A stretch of 64,000 nt of DNA, from NCBI RefSeq assembly GCF_004342485.1, contig NZ_SMBU01000004.1:62001-126000 (forward strand). Direction: 5' to 3'. Source of the stretch: Roseateles saccharophilus (lineage in GTDB: Bacteria > Pseudomonadota > Gammaproteobacteria > Burkholderiales > Burkholderiaceae_C). How positions within the stretch are numbered: position 1 is the stretch's first letter; every line of letters starts with the position of its first letter. Positions 44,881 through 53,772 of the stretch are shown in pieces. The position numbers and the translations under genes were made by a program. The notes under the pieces were generated by a model. It ran no database searches. It saw only the letters and a list, made by a program, of their open reading frames with translations, and was not told the origin of the DNA.

Positions 44881-46248
44881 TCAATGGCCGTGCTGGCCAT
44901 CGGGTTTGCGGACCTGCAGGGTGCCGGCGTCGCTCGCCGTCGATGCGGCGCGTGCGGGCTCGGGCAGTTCGGCGCTGTATTCGTTGGCGAGGGTGCCGAC
45001 CGGATGCTTGTAGGGGCCGGGGTCGCCGTAGTCGCCGCGCTTGAGGTCGTCGCGCACCTTGACGACGCTGAACATGCCGCCCATGCCCACGGGGCCGAAG
45101 GGGCCGGTGCCGGTCATCATCGGCAGCGTGTTGTCCGGGATGGGCATCTCCATCTCGGCCATGTCGTGCATGCCCTTGTCGCCCATGACCATGTAGTCGG
45201 GCATCAGCCTGGTGATCTTGCGGGCGACGTCCGTGTGGTCGACGCCGATCATCGTCGGCACGCCATGGCCCATCGCGTTCATCGTGTGATGGCTCTTGTG
45301 GCAGTGGATGGCCCAGTCGCCGGCGACGGCATCGAACTCGAAGGCCCGCATCTGGCCCACAGCGACGTCGGTCGTCACCTCCGGCCAGCGCGCGCTCTTC
45401 GGCACCCAGCCGCCGTCGGTGCCCGTCACCTCGAAGTGCGGCCCGTGCATGTGGATGGGGTGGTTGGTCATCGTCAGGTTGCCGACGCGGATGCGCACCC
45501 GCTCGCCGCTGCGGGCGACGAAGGGGTCTATGCCGGGAAAGGCCCGGCTGTTCCAGGTCCACAGGTTGAAGTCCAGCATCGTGTTGACGCGCGGCGTCGC
45601 GCTGCCGGGCTCCACGTCGTAGGCGTTCAGGATGAAACCGTAGTCGCGGTCGACGCGGTACTGCCGCGGGTCCCTGGGATGGATGATGAACAGGCCCATC
45701 ATGCCCATCGCCATCTGCACCATCTCGTCGGCATGCGGGTGGTACATATGCGTGCCCGGCTTCTGCAGCAGGAACTCGTACATGAAGGTCTTGCCCACGG
45801 CGATGGGGGGCTGGGTCAGGCCGGTGACGCCATCCATGCCCGAAGGCACCAGCACGCCGTGCCAGTGCACGCTGGTGACCTCGGGCAGCTTGTTGGTCAC
45901 GAAGATGCGGATGCGGTCGCCCTCGACACCCTCGATGGTGGGGCCGGGGCTGGAGCCGTTGTAGCCCCAGAGCCTGGCCTTCATGCCCGGCGCGATCTCG
46001 CGCACGACCGGTTCGGCGACGAGGTGGAACTCCTTGACGCCGTCCTTCATGCGCCAGGGCAGGGACCAGCCGTTCAGCGTCACCAGCGGGTTGAAGGGGC
46101 GGCCGTTGGGCGGCGGCGGTGGGACCAGGGTCTGCGCCGAGGTCTGGATGACGGCCTCAGGCAGCGACGCGGCGCCGACGCGGCTGACGGCGGCTGCGCC
46201 GAGAAAGCTGGCGCCCGCCGTCTTGAAGAAACTTCTGCGGTTGCTCAT
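44881..46248 (-). CDS. Tat-exported multicopper oxidase
   Basis: 455 aa. SNRRSFFKTAG near the N terminus is a twin-arginine signal. All four copper-binding blocks are present: HWHG, HPHADEM, HPIHMHG and HCHKSHHTM. It likely oxidises Cu(I) to less toxic Cu(II) in the periplasm, like CueO or CopA-type oxidases. It carries a Met-rich stretch near residue 370 (KGMHDMAEMEMPIP), a feature of cuprous oxidases. AAGGAA precedes the start. Confidence 0.92.
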   Translation of the reverse strand: MSNRRSFFKTAGASFLGAAAVSRVGAASLPEAVIQTSAQTLVPPPPPNGRPFNPLVTLNGWSLPWRMKDGVKEFHLVAEPVVREIAPGMKARLWGYNGSSPGPTIEGVEGDRIRIFVTNKLPEVTSVHWHGVLVPSGMDGVTGLTQPPIAVGKTFMYEFLLQKPGTHMYHPHADEMVQMAMGMMGLFIIHPRDPRQYRVDRDYGFILNAYDVEPGSATPRVNTMLDFNLWTWNSRAFPGIDPFVARSGERVRIRVGNLTMTNHPIHMHGPHFEVTGTDGGWVPKSARWPEVTTDVAVGQMRAFEFDAVAGDWAIHCHKSHHTMNAMGHGVPTMIGVDHTDVARKITRLMPDYMVMGDKGMHDMAEMEMPIPDNTLPMMTGTGPFGPVGMGGMFSVVKVRDDLKRGDYGDPGPYKHPVGTLANEYSAELPEPARAASTASDAGTLQVRKPDGQHGH

Positions 46249-46259
46249 TTCGTGTTCCT

Positions 46260-47663
46260 TCAGTGCGCGGCCGGGGCGGCGGGGGCGGCCTTGGCGGGGC
46301 CCATGGCCGGCGCGGTGCCGGGGGAGTGCCCGGTCAGCGCCGTCTGCAGCTCGGTTTCGGCCAGCCAGTAGTCGCGCTGGGCCTCGATGGCGGCGGCCAC
46401 GGTCGTGACCTGCTCGCGGGCATCGGCCAGCAGCTCGAACACGCTGGCGAGCATGCCGTTGTAGCGCAGCAGGTTCTCGTCGGAGATGCGCTTGCGCAGC
46501 GGCACAACCTCGTCGCGGTAATGCCGGGCCAGTTCGAAGGCCGTGCGATAGGCCGAGTAGGCCTCGCGCACTTCGGACTGCGCGTTCACGGCGACCTCCG
46601 CGGTGCGGTGGACGGCCTGCATATAGACCGCCTCGGCGCGCGCCGTGCGGGCGGTGCCGAAGTCGAACAACGGCAGCTCGAGCCTGATCTCGTAGCCGTT
46701 GCGTCGCGGCTCGCCGGCCTGGCTCTTGTTGGCATAGCCGGCCTCCAGCACGTTGATAAAGCGCGTGCCGCGGGTCAGGCCCAGCGAGCGCGCCGTGGCC
46801 TCGGCGTTGCGCTTGGCCATCAGCACGTCCAGGCGCTTGTCGAGGGCGATCTGCTCGGTGTCCTTCGGTTCGAGCGGCGTCTTGGGCAGCTCGGGCAGGT
46901 GTTCTGGGAGCTTGAAGGCCAGATGCGCGCCCGACAGGCCCAGGGCCCGCACCAGCCGCTCGCGCGCGGCCACGGCCTGGTGGCGCGCGCGCGCCAGGTT
47001 GGCCGTCGCGTCGGCCTGGAAGGCCTGCTCGCGCATCTGCGCGAGCTTGCTGAAGTTGCCGGCCTGCAGCATGCGCTGCGCCAGTTCGCTGGAGGCGTCG
47101 GCCGCCTCCTTGACCTGCTCGTAGTAGCCGACGAGGTCCTGCGCGGCCACCGCGCCGAAGAAGGCGCTGCGCGCCTCGGCGGCCACACCTACCGCATCGG
47201 ACGCGGCCTGGAGCTGGGCCTGCTCGAACTGCCGCTGCGCGACCTCGCTGGCGACGGGCAGGGTCAGCAGGCCGAGCAGGTCGAACATCACCGAGCGGTC
47301 GATCTCGGTGCTGCCATGGCCGCCCAGGTGGCCGAAGCTGATCGACGGGTTGGCCAGCCGGCCGGCGCGCACGCGCTCGGCCTCGGCGATGCCGAGCTCG
47401 GCGAAGCTGGCCTGCATGCCGCGGTTGTTCAGCAGCGCGACCTCCACCGCGCTGTCCGCGGCGAGGGGCTGCCGGAGCAATTCGGCGACCCGCGCGGCGG
47501 CCGCGCCGACGTCGGCCTCCGAGCGTTGCAGGCCGACGCCATGGCCGGTGCGCTCATGCGTCAGTTCGGAGACCTTGGCGGCGCCTCCATCGGGCGTGAA
47601 TGAGGCGCAGCCGGCCAGCAGCAGGGCCGCCAAGGGGGCAAGCCCGGGGAATGACTTGTTCAT
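46260..47663 (-). CDS. Second TolC-family outer-membrane lipoprotein
   Basis: 467 aa. The signal MNKSFPGLAPLAALLLAGC has a lipobox Cys, as in CusC-type proteins. Two OEP repeats follow (LLNNRGMQASFAELGIAEAE; YEIRLELPLFDFGTARTARA). The C-terminal tail is Ala/Pro-rich. A second TolC-like protein apart from that at 42309 in one copper operon is unusual; it may serve the oxidase/cupredoxin module or be the main Cus partner. Confidence 0.88.
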   Translation of the reverse strand: MNKSFPGLAPLAALLLAGCASFTPDGGAAKVSELTHERTGHGVGLQRSEADVGAAAARVAELLRQPLAADSAVEVALLNNRGMQASFAELGIAEAERVRAGRLANPSISFGHLGGHGSTEIDRSVMFDLLGLLTLPVASEVAQRQFEQAQLQAASDAVGVAAEARSAFFGAVAAQDLVGYYEQVKEAADASSELAQRMLQAGNFSKLAQMREQAFQADATANLARARHQAVAARERLVRALGLSGAHLAFKLPEHLPELPKTPLEPKDTEQIALDKRLDVLMAKRNAEATARSLGLTRGTRFINVLEAGYANKSQAGEPRRNGYEIRLELPLFDFGTARTARAEAVYMQAVHRTAEVAVNAQSEVREAYSAYRTAFELARHYRDEVVPLRKRISDENLLRYNGMLASVFELLADAREQVTTVAAAIEAQRDYWLAETELQTALTGHSPGTAPAMGPAKAAPAAPAAH

Positions 47664-47738
47664 CGTTAGAAACCATCAGGGTCGGCGGCCTGGCGATGCC
47701 GGAGCCGCAGGACGCTCGCGGCGCGCGCGAGCCCACAC

Positions 47739-47757
47739 GGGCCTCCCGCGGAGGCCC
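47739..47757 (-). repeat. Perfect hairpin upstream of the TolC-family lipoprotein gene
   Basis: GGGCCTCC-CGC-GGAGGCCC in the 101-bp gap between the first and second genes of the copper operon. There is no T-tract, so it is more likely an mRNA stabiliser or partial attenuator than a terminator. Confidence 0.4.
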
Positions 47758-47764
47758 TGCGGCG

Positions 47765-48112
47765 TCAGAAGCTTCGGGGTGGGCGTTCCTGGCCGTCCGA
47801 CAGGAAGCTCGGCGCCGGCGTCGGGAACTCCGGGAACTTGACGGCCGGCAGGGCTGCCGGCTCAGGCAGCCGAGGCGCGTCGCTCGCCAGCGGGGTGAGG
47901 GCGCAGAAAGCCGAGCACATATTGCACTTGTCCGGGCTGCCGTGGCCGTCGTGGTGATCGGTGCCGGCATGTGCATGGGCATGCGTTGCCGATGCGTGCA
48001 TGCCCTGCTGCCCGGCGCCCTCGACCGGGCACAGCATGGTGGCCGCCACCGCGCCCCGGAGGGGCAGCAGCAGGGCCAGCAGCAGCAGGAAGCAGAGTCG
48101 GATGGTCTTCAC
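47765..48112 (-). CDS. Small secreted Cys/His-rich protein, first gene of the copper operon
   Basis: 115 aa. Signal peptide TIRLCFLLLLALLLPLRGA, then MLCPVEG, a His-rich run (THAHAHAGTDHHDGHG) and CNMCSAFCAL. It resembles the DUF2946-type small proteins found in copper resistance loci, and could bind copper in the periplasm. GTG at 48112 gives the best signal; GTG at 48127 is also possible. Its promoter is the CueR-type site 40 bp upstream. Confidence 0.7.
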   Translation of the reverse strand: MKTIRLCFLLLLALLLPLRGAVAATMLCPVEGAGQQGMHASATHAHAHAGTDHHDGHGSPDKCNMCSAFCALTPLASDAPRLPEPAALPAVKFPEFPTPAPSFLSDGQERPPRSF

Positions 48113-48151
48113 GGGCAGGCGCGGCACGGGTGCACACGGGTCAGGCGGCGC

Positions 48152-48182
48152 ATCCTAAACCTTGCCGCCGTGGCAAGGTCAA
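48152..48182 (-). promoter_or_regulatory. CueR-type promoter for the leftward copper operon
   Basis: On the minus strand: TTGACC, a 19-bp spacer, TAGGAT. The spacer region holds the perfect dyad ACCTTGCC-N5-GGCAAGGT. The 19-bp spacing and the dyad between -35 and -10 are the signature of MerR-family activation. It serves the gene at 47765 and those downstream. Confidence 0.82.
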
Positions 48183-48200
48183 GCGGGTGCTGGCTCGGGT

Positions 48201-48668
48201 TCAGCCCGCCACCTTGCGCGCTGGCCGCCCCGGGCGCAGCCCCGCCGCCTGGCCATGCGAGGCATGCGGCAGGGCCGGAGCCTCCTGGGCGAGCGTGTCG
48301 ATGATGGGGCAGTCAGGGCGATCGTCGCCATGGCAGCAGTGCACGAGGTGTTCCAGTGTGGCCTTCATCGCCTGCAGCTCCTTCAGCTTCTCGCCGAGCT
48401 CCAGCAGGTGGGCCTGGGCGAGGGCGCGCACCTGCCGGCTGGGCCGCTTGCGGTTCTGCCACAGGCCCAGCAGCTCGCGGATCTGCTCGATGGAGAAGCC
48501 CAGGTCGCGCGACTGGCGGATGAAGCGCAGCGTCGTGACCTCCTTGTCGGTGTACTGCCGGTAGCCCGATTCCGTGCGCGCGGGCTCGGGGAAGAGGCCG
48601 ACGCTCTCGTAATGGCGGATCATCTTGGCCGAGACGCCCGCGGCCTTGGCCGCTTCACCAATGTTCAT
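48201..48668 (-). CDS. cueR: Copper-responsive MerR-family activator CueR
   Basis: 155 aa. N-terminal MerR helix-turn-helix ([19 protein letters not shown], then [20 protein letters not shown]) and C-terminal metal loop [12 protein letters not shown] with Cys112 and Cys120, as in E. coli CueR, which senses Cu(I) with two thiols. A further 30-residue tail is unusual. It overlaps copA (ATGA), so it is cotranscribed with it. It probably controls all three promoters nearby. Confidence 0.93.
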   Translation of the reverse strand: MNIGEAAKAAGVSAKMIRHYESVGLFPEPARTESGYRQYTDKEVTTLRFIRQSRDLGFSIEQIRELLGLWQNRKRPSRQVRALAQAHLLELGEKLKELQAMKATLEHLVHCCHGDDRPDCPIIDTLAQEAPALPHASHGQAAGLRPGRPARKVAG

Positions 48669-51076
48669 GCCTGCCCCCCTTGCGTTGCGGCACTGCCGTG
48701 CCAGTGCCTCAGTGCCAGCGCGTTGACGACGACGCTGACGCTGCTGAAGGCCATCGCGGCGCCGGCGATGACCGGGTTCAGCAGGCCCAGCGCAGCCAGC
48801 GGGATGCCCAGCACGTTGTAGCCGAAGGCCCAGAACAGGCCCTGCTTGATCTTGGAATAGGTGCGGCGCGAGACCTCCAGCGAGTCCGCCACCAGGCGCG
48901 GGTCGCCGCGCATCAGCGTGACGCCGGCGGTCTCGGTCGCAACGTCGGCGCCGCCGGCCATCGCGTAGGACACCGACGCGGCCGCGAGCGCCGGGCCGTC
49001 GTTCAGGCCGTCGCCGACAAAGGCTACCACCTCGCCGGCGTCGCGCAGCTGCGTGACGATGGCGGCCTTGTCGCCGGGCAGGACCTCGGCGCGGACCTCG
49101 TCGATGCCCAGCTGCTGCGCGACGGCCTGGGCCGCGCCGCGGTTGTCGCCGGTCAGCATCACGGTGCGTATGCCCAGCTCATGCAGCCGCGCGACGCCCG
49201 CGCGGGCGCCGGCCTTGACCGTGTCGCCGAAGGCCAGCAGGCCCAGCACGCGGCGGCTCTCGCCCTCGGTGGCCATCAGCCAGGACACCGTGCGGCCTTC
49301 GCGTTCGAGCTGCTGCGCGGCATCCAGCGTCGCACCGGCGTCCAGCCCCAGCTCCTTCAACAGCCGCGTGCTGCCCAGAGCCAGCTTGAGGCCCTGCACA
49401 ACGCCTTCCACGCCCCGGCCCGCCAGCGCCTTGACCTGTCCGGCCTCGGGCACCGGCAATCCCGCCTCGCGGGTCTTGTCCATGACGGCAACGGCCAGCG
49501 GGTGGCTGCTCGACTGCTGCAACGCCGCAGCGAGGGCCAGCACGTCCTCGCGGCTGGAAGCGCCGGCCGGCACCACGGCCGCGAGCGCCGGCTTGCCCTC
49601 GGTCAGCGTGCCTGTCTTGTCGAAGGCGACGACGGTGACGGCATGTGCGAGCTCCAGCGCCTGCGCGTCCTTGATGAGGATGCCGTGGCGGGCGGCCACG
49701 CCGGTGCCGGCCATGATGGCGGCCGGCGTGGCCAGGCCCAGCGCGCAGGGGCAGGCGATGACGAGCACGGACACCGCGTTGATGAGGGCGTTCTCCCAGT
49801 TGCCGGCCAGCGCCAGCCATGCCAGGAAGGTCAGCAGCGCCGCGCCCAGCACGAAGGGCACGAACACGGCGCTGACGCGGTCGACGGTGCGCTGGATGGG
49901 CGCCTTGGCGGCCTGGGCCGACTCCACCATGCGGATGATGCGGGCCAGCGTCGTCTCGGCGCCGATGGCAGTGGTGCGCAGCGTCAGCAGCCCTTCGGCA
50001 TTGATCGCGCCGCCGGTCACCTTGTCGCCCGCCGAGCGCGCCACCGGCAGGCTCTCGCCGGTGATGAGGGATTCGTCGACGTGGCTGCGTCCGTCGATGA
50101 TTTCTCCGTCCACGGCGACGCGGTCGCCGGGGCGGACGATGACGAGGTCGCCGACGCGCACTTGCTCCACCGGGATGTCGGATTCCACGCCGTCGCGGCG
50201 CACCCGGGCCGTCGTCGGCCGCAGCGCGTTCAGCGCGCGGATGGCGTCGGTGGTCTGGTGCTTGGCGCGCTGCTCCAGCCATTTGCCCAGCAGCACCAGG
50301 CTGATGACGGCGGCCGAGCCTTCGAAGTAGAGATGGGGCATGCCCTGAGCCGCCGGCCTGAGCAGCAGGTAGACGGACAGGCCGTAGGCCGCCGACGTGC
50401 CCAGGGCCACGAGCAGGTCCATATTGCCGGCCTTGGCCAGCACCGCCTTCCAGCCGGAACGGTAGAAGCGCCAGCCCAGCCAGAACTGTACCGGCGTCGC
50501 CAGCGCGAGCTGCAGCCAGCCGTCAAGCATCCAGTGCAGGCCGAATAGCTGCAGCAGCATCGGCAGCACCAGCGGCAGCGTGAACGCGCCGCTGGCCGCC
50601 ACCGGCCACCAGTCGGGAGCGCGGCGGGGCTGCGGCTCGTCCTGCAGCTCGCTGGCCGTGTAGCCCGCCTTGACGATGGCGGCCTTCAGCGCCGCCACCG
50701 GCACCGTCGACAGCGCCTGCACGGTCGCCCTCTCGGTGGCCAGGTTGACCGAGGCGCTTGAAACGCCGGGCAGCTTCAGCAGCGCCTTCTCCACGCGACC
50801 CACGCAGGACGCGCAGGTCATGCCGCCGACCTGCAGCACCGTCTCGGTCGTCGCGACGTCATAGCCCGCCTTGCGCACGGCTGCGGTGAGCATGGCCGTA
50901 TTGACCGAGGCATCGACATCGACCGAGGCCTCCTCGGTGGCGGGGTTGACGCTGGCCGACTGCACGCCGGGCACGGCCCTCAGCGTCTTCTCGACCCGCA
51001 GCACGCAGGATGCGCAGGTCATGCCGGTCACATGCAGCCGGATGTCCCGCCGGTTCGGGATTGCAGCGATGTTCAT
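48665..51076 (-). CDS. copA: Copper-exporting P1B-type ATPase CopA
   Basis: 803 aa. Two N-terminal heavy-metal domains (CASC at Cys21/24 and Cys88/91), eight TM segments, the membrane CPC motif ([13 protein letters not shown]), the phosphorylation site [10 protein letters not shown] and hinge [10 protein letters not shown]. The typical P1B-1 Cu(I) exporter. Its promoter is the left-facing CueR-type site at 51103-51133, and cueR is coupled downstream. Confidence 0.95.
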   Translation of the reverse strand: MNIAAIPNRRDIRLHVTGMTCASCVLRVEKTLRAVPGVQSASVNPATEEASVDVDASVNTAMLTAAVRKAGYDVATTETVLQVGGMTCASCVGRVEKALLKLPGVSSASVNLATERATVQALSTVPVAALKAAIVKAGYTASELQDEPQPRRAPDWWPVAASGAFTLPLVLPMLLQLFGLHWMLDGWLQLALATPVQFWLGWRFYRSGWKAVLAKAGNMDLLVALGTSAAYGLSVYLLLRPAAQGMPHLYFEGSAAVISLVLLGKWLEQRAKHQTTDAIRALNALRPTTARVRRDGVESDIPVEQVRVGDLVIVRPGDRVAVDGEIIDGRSHVDESLITGESLPVARSAGDKVTGGAINAEGLLTLRTTAIGAETTLARIIRMVESAQAAKAPIQRTVDRVSAVFVPFVLGAALLTFLAWLALAGNWENALINAVSVLVIACPCALGLATPAAIMAGTGVAARHGILIKDAQALELAHAVTVVAFDKTGTLTEGKPALAAVVPAGASSREDVLALAAALQQSSSHPLAVAVMDKTREAGLPVPEAGQVKALAGRGVEGVVQGLKLALGSTRLLKELGLDAGATLDAAQQLEREGRTVSWLMATEGESRRVLGLLAFGDTVKAGARAGVARLHELGIRTVMLTGDNRGAAQAVAQQLGIDEVRAEVLPGDKAAIVTQLRDAGEVVAFVGDGLNDGPALAAASVSYAMAGGADVATETAGVTLMRGDPRLVADSLEVSRRTYSKIKQGLFWAFGYNVLGIPLAALGLLNPVIAGAAMAFSSVSVVVNALALRHWHGSAATQGGQA

Positions 51077-51102
51077 GGATCCCTCAGATGTCCGATGCCG
51101 GC

Positions 51103-51133
51103 ATCATCAAGCTTCCCACGTTGGCAAGGTCAA
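51103..51133 (-). promoter_or_regulatory. CueR-type promoter for copA
   Basis: On the minus strand: TTGACC, 19-bp spacer, GATGAT. The dyad is imperfect (ACCTTGCC-N5-GGGAAGCT). It is placed 27 bp upstream of the copA start. Confidence 0.72.
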
Positions 51134-51183
51134 GAAGGGTATTGATTTGCGTCATGACTTGGGTGAATTCCTTGTCGAGGGTA

Positions 51184-51214
51184 TTGACCTTACCCCTGTG
51201 GGATGGCTGAAAGT
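51184..51214 (+). promoter_or_regulatory. CueR-type promoter for copZ
   Basis: TTGACC, exactly 19 bp, then GAAAGT on the plus strand, with a weak dyad ACCTTACC-N5-GGGATGGC. It faces away from the copA promoter about 50 bp to its left, giving a divergent pair for exporter and chaperone. Confidence 0.65.
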
Positions 51215-51249
51215 CCATTCATCGACAACCCCGTCCCCAGGAGGACAGC

Positions 51250-51507
51250 ATGATTGCCTTCGAAGTCAACGACATGAGCTGTGGCCACTGCGTCGGCGCC
51301 ATCACCGAGGCGCTGAAGGCCGTCGACAGGGATGCCAGGGTGGAGATCGACCTGGCCCAGCATCGCGTGCAAGTCGAATCCGGCAGCGCCGGCGCCGAGC
51401 AACTGGCCGAGGCGATCAGGGGCGCGGGCTACAGCCCGGTGCCGGTGGCGCCGGCCGCCGGGCCCGCGGCTGCGGGTGGAGGCAGTTGCTGCGGCTGCCG
51501 GCGCTGA
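51250..51507 (+). CDS. copZ: CopZ-like copper chaperone with cysteine tail
   Basis: 85 aa. A single HMA domain with the metal motif MSCGHC (Cys11, Cys14). The C terminus carries a Gly/Ala linker ending CCGC (residues 80-83), not usual for CopZ, which could be a second metal site or docking tail. CopZ delivers Cu(I) to CopA. It is divergent from copA with its own CueR-type promoter and AGGAGG ribosome site. Confidence 0.88.
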   Translation: MIAFEVNDMSCGHCVGAITEALKAVDRDARVEIDLAQHRVQVESGSAGAEQLAEAIRGAGYSPVPVAPAAGPAAAGGGSCCGCRR

Positions 51508-51620
51508 GCGCCGCGCCATCCCGGGCCTGGCACATCAAGGCTTGACCCAGCGCGACACTGGGCATTGGTGGCCTACGCATAGTTCGGCCCGCGAGGACGG
51601 CAGGACATCAGGAGGCCAAC

Positions 51621-52235
51621 ATGAGCAGATCGCATTGGGAAGAGGTCTATGGCAGCAAGGCGGCCGACGCCGTCAGCTGGTACGCGCCCCACCTCGACGA
51701 GTCGCTGGGCTATATCCGCCGCACGGGCATTGCCGCCGATGCCGCCATCATCGACGTGGGCGGCGGCGAGGCCACCCTCGTCGATGACCTGCTGGGCGCC
51801 GGCTATTCGGACGTCACGGTGCTGGACATCTCGGCGCGGGCGCTGGAGGTCTGCCGCGCGCGCCTGGCCGGGCGGGCCGCCCAGGCGAAGTGGCTCGCGG
51901 CCGACGTGCTGGTGCACGACTTCGCGCCGCGCTCGGTCGACGTCTGGCACGACCGGGCCGTCTTCCACTTCCTGACCGAGCCGGCACAACGGCAGCGCTA
52001 CGTCGCGCAGGTGCTGAGGGCGCTGAAGCCGGGCGGCTACGCCATCGTCGGCACCTTCGGCCCGCAGGGCCCCACGCAATGCAGCGGCCTGCCCGTCGCG
52101 CGCTATTCCTCAGAGTCCCTGCACGACGAGTTCGGCAACCCCTTCCAGCTGATCGACCACTCGACCTCCCTGCACACGACGCCCTGGGGCGCGACGCAGC
52201 AGTTCGTCTACTGCTACTGCAGGCGCGAGCACTGA
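51621..52235 (+). CDS. Class I SAM-dependent methyltransferase
   Basis: 204 aa. The SAM-binding loop is IIDVGGGEATLVDDLL, motif II is VTVLDIS, and the post-SAM region FHFLTEP/ALKPGGYAIVGTFGP is typical. The opening HWEEVYGSKAADAVSWYAPH is a distinctive family signature. The substrate is unknown. It lies between copZ and the nickel/cobalt exporter; no operon link is clear. Confidence 0.82.
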   Translation: MSRSHWEEVYGSKAADAVSWYAPHLDESLGYIRRTGIAADAAIIDVGGGEATLVDDLLGAGYSDVTVLDISARALEVCRARLAGRAAQAKWLAADVLVHDFAPRSVDVWHDRAVFHFLTEPAQRQRYVAQVLRALKPGGYAIVGTFGPQGPTQCSGLPVARYSSESLHDEFGNPFQLIDHSTSLHTTPWGATQQFVYCYCRREH

Positions 52236-52241
52236 TGCAGA

Positions 52242-53318
52242 TCAGCCCAGGCTGCGCAGGCCCTGGTAGCTCACATACAAACCGACCAGCACGATGAGGG
52301 CACCCGAGAAATAGGGCGCCTTGCGCGCGAATTCGCCGAAGCCGCTCCAGCGCCTGGACACATGCTTGACGCTGAGGGCCGCCATCGCGCCCGACGCGAC
52401 CATGGTCGCGGCCAGGCCGATGCTGAAGCACAGCACCAGGGCCGCGCCCAGCGTGAACTGCTTGAGCTGCAGGCACAGCAGCAGCACGGTGATCGAGGCT
52501 GGGCAGGGGATCAGGCCGCCGGTCAGGCCGAAGACGATGATCTGGCCCGTCGTCACCTGGCGGTTGGCGAAGCGGCGCTTGATGTCGTTGGCATGGGCGC
52601 GCTCGTGGGCGTCCTGGTATTCGAGGTCGCCGACCTCCAGGCCTTCGTGGTCGTGGCCATGCTCGCTGAAGCTCAGGTCGTAGTCGTGGCTGTGGCCGGC
52701 ATGGCCCAGGCTCAGCCGCAGCTCGAATTCATGCGGCTCGGGAATCTCGTCGACCGACTCCAGGAAGCCGTCGCGGGCCGCGAAGCGGAAGCGCTGGACA
52801 ACGCCATCGGGCCGCGTGGTCGAGACCTCGACGTCGCCGGCCGCCCAGGCATGGCCTTTTTCCGTGCGCAACCGGAAGCGCGGCGGCACGTCGGCCTCGA
52901 AGATCTCCAGCGTGACGACGCCATGCCCCGTGTCCACGCGCTGCGAGCCGTCGTGGGCGTGGTCATGATGGTGGCCGTGCTGGTCGCGCCAGGTGCGCCA
53001 CAGCATCCAGGCCGCCACGGCGATGATCAGCACGCCCGACGCGAGCTGGAAATAGGGCTCGCTGGCCTCCGCATTCCAGTTGCGGCCGAAGTAGAGCCCG
53101 GCCAGCGCCACCAGCCAGACCACCGCCGTGTGCGACAGCGTGGCCGACAGGCCCAGCAGCACGGCCTGGGTCAGCGTGCCGCGGATCGCGATGATGAAGG
53201 CCGCCATCATCGTCTTGGAGTGGCCCGGCTCCAGGCCGTGCAAGGTGCCCAGCAGGATGGCACTGGGCACGAAGAGCCAGGCGTTGCCTTGCTGGAGCAG
53301 TGCTGCGAAATCGGTCAT
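52242..53318 (-). CDS. rcnA: Nickel/cobalt exporter of the RcnA/NicO family
   Basis: 358 aa inner-membrane protein. TM regions hold LGTLHGLEPGHSKTMMAAFI and GLTGGLIPCPASITVLLLCL, the NicO hallmarks. Between TM3 and TM4 is a long loop (about 110-245) with His-rich ends (HGHHHDHAHD; HGHDHEG) enclosing a beta-rich insert. It exports Ni/Co. It is divergent from rcnR with two RcnR-type sites between. Confidence 0.9.
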   Translation of the reverse strand: MTDFAALLQQGNAWLFVPSAILLGTLHGLEPGHSKTMMAAFIIAIRGTLTQAVLLGLSATLSHTAVVWLVALAGLYFGRNWNAEASEPYFQLASGVLIIAVAAWMLWRTWRDQHGHHHDHAHDGSQRVDTGHGVVTLEIFEADVPPRFRLRTEKGHAWAAGDVEVSTTRPDGVVQRFRFAARDGFLESVDEIPEPHEFELRLSLGHAGHSHDYDLSFSEHGHDHEGLEVGDLEYQDAHERAHANDIKRRFANRQVTTGQIIVFGLTGGLIPCPASITVLLLCLQLKQFTLGAALVLCFSIGLAATMVASGAMAALSVKHVSRRWSGFGEFARKAPYFSGALIVLVGLYVSYQGLRSLG

Positions 53319-53345
53319 GAGCGGCGTCGGAAATCAGTTTTCTGG

Positions 53346-53382
53346 TACTCTACCCCAGTACCTTGTGGTACTCCACCCAGTA
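53346..53382. promoter_or_regulatory. Two RcnR-type operators between rcnA and rcnR
   Basis: TACT-CTACCCC-AGTA (53346-53360) and TACT-CCACCC-AGTA (53369-53382), matching the RcnR layout of TACT and AGTA ends around a run of C on one strand (G on the other). They stand between the two divergent start codons. Confidence 0.75.
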
Positions 53383-53401
53383 CCTTGCCTCAAGCTGAAA
53401 C

Positions 53402-53683
53402 ATGACTCACACCGTCCATGGCCAGAAAAGCCTGCTGGCGCGCGTGCGCCGCATCAAGGGCCAGGCCGATGCGCTGGAGCGGCTGATCGAGGCCGGCCAG
53501 GAACTGGACTGCGGCAAGGTGCTGCAGCAGATCGCCGCCATCCGCGGCGCCGTGGCGGGCCTGATGGCCGAGGTGCTGGAAGGCCATCTGCGCGAACATG
53601 TGGCGGCCGAGAACATCACGACCGAACAGCGCCATGAGGAGATCGAGGAAGTCGTTTCTGTGCTGCGCACCTATCTGAAGTAG
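53402..53683 (+). CDS. rcnR: RcnR-type Ni/Co repressor (CsoR/FrmR family)
   Basis: 93 aa all-helical. The nickel/cobalt ligands of RcnR are present with a 2-residue shift: His3, Cys37 (LDCGK), His62 and His66. His near the N terminus separates RcnR from CsoR (Cu) and FrmR (formaldehyde). It represses the divergent rcnA until metal binds. Confidence 0.88.
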   Translation: MTHTVHGQKSLLARVRRIKGQADALERLIEAGQELDCGKVLQQIAAIRGAVAGLMAEVLEGHLREHVAAENITTEQRHEEIEEVVSVLRTYLK

Positions 53684-53772
53684 CCGTTGCTTCGCCGCCC
53701 ACGGCGCGCCGCGAACGCGCCGCCCGAGTCGGGGAAACTCGTGGCAGCCCTGCGTTCCTCGTGCTGCCCCAG

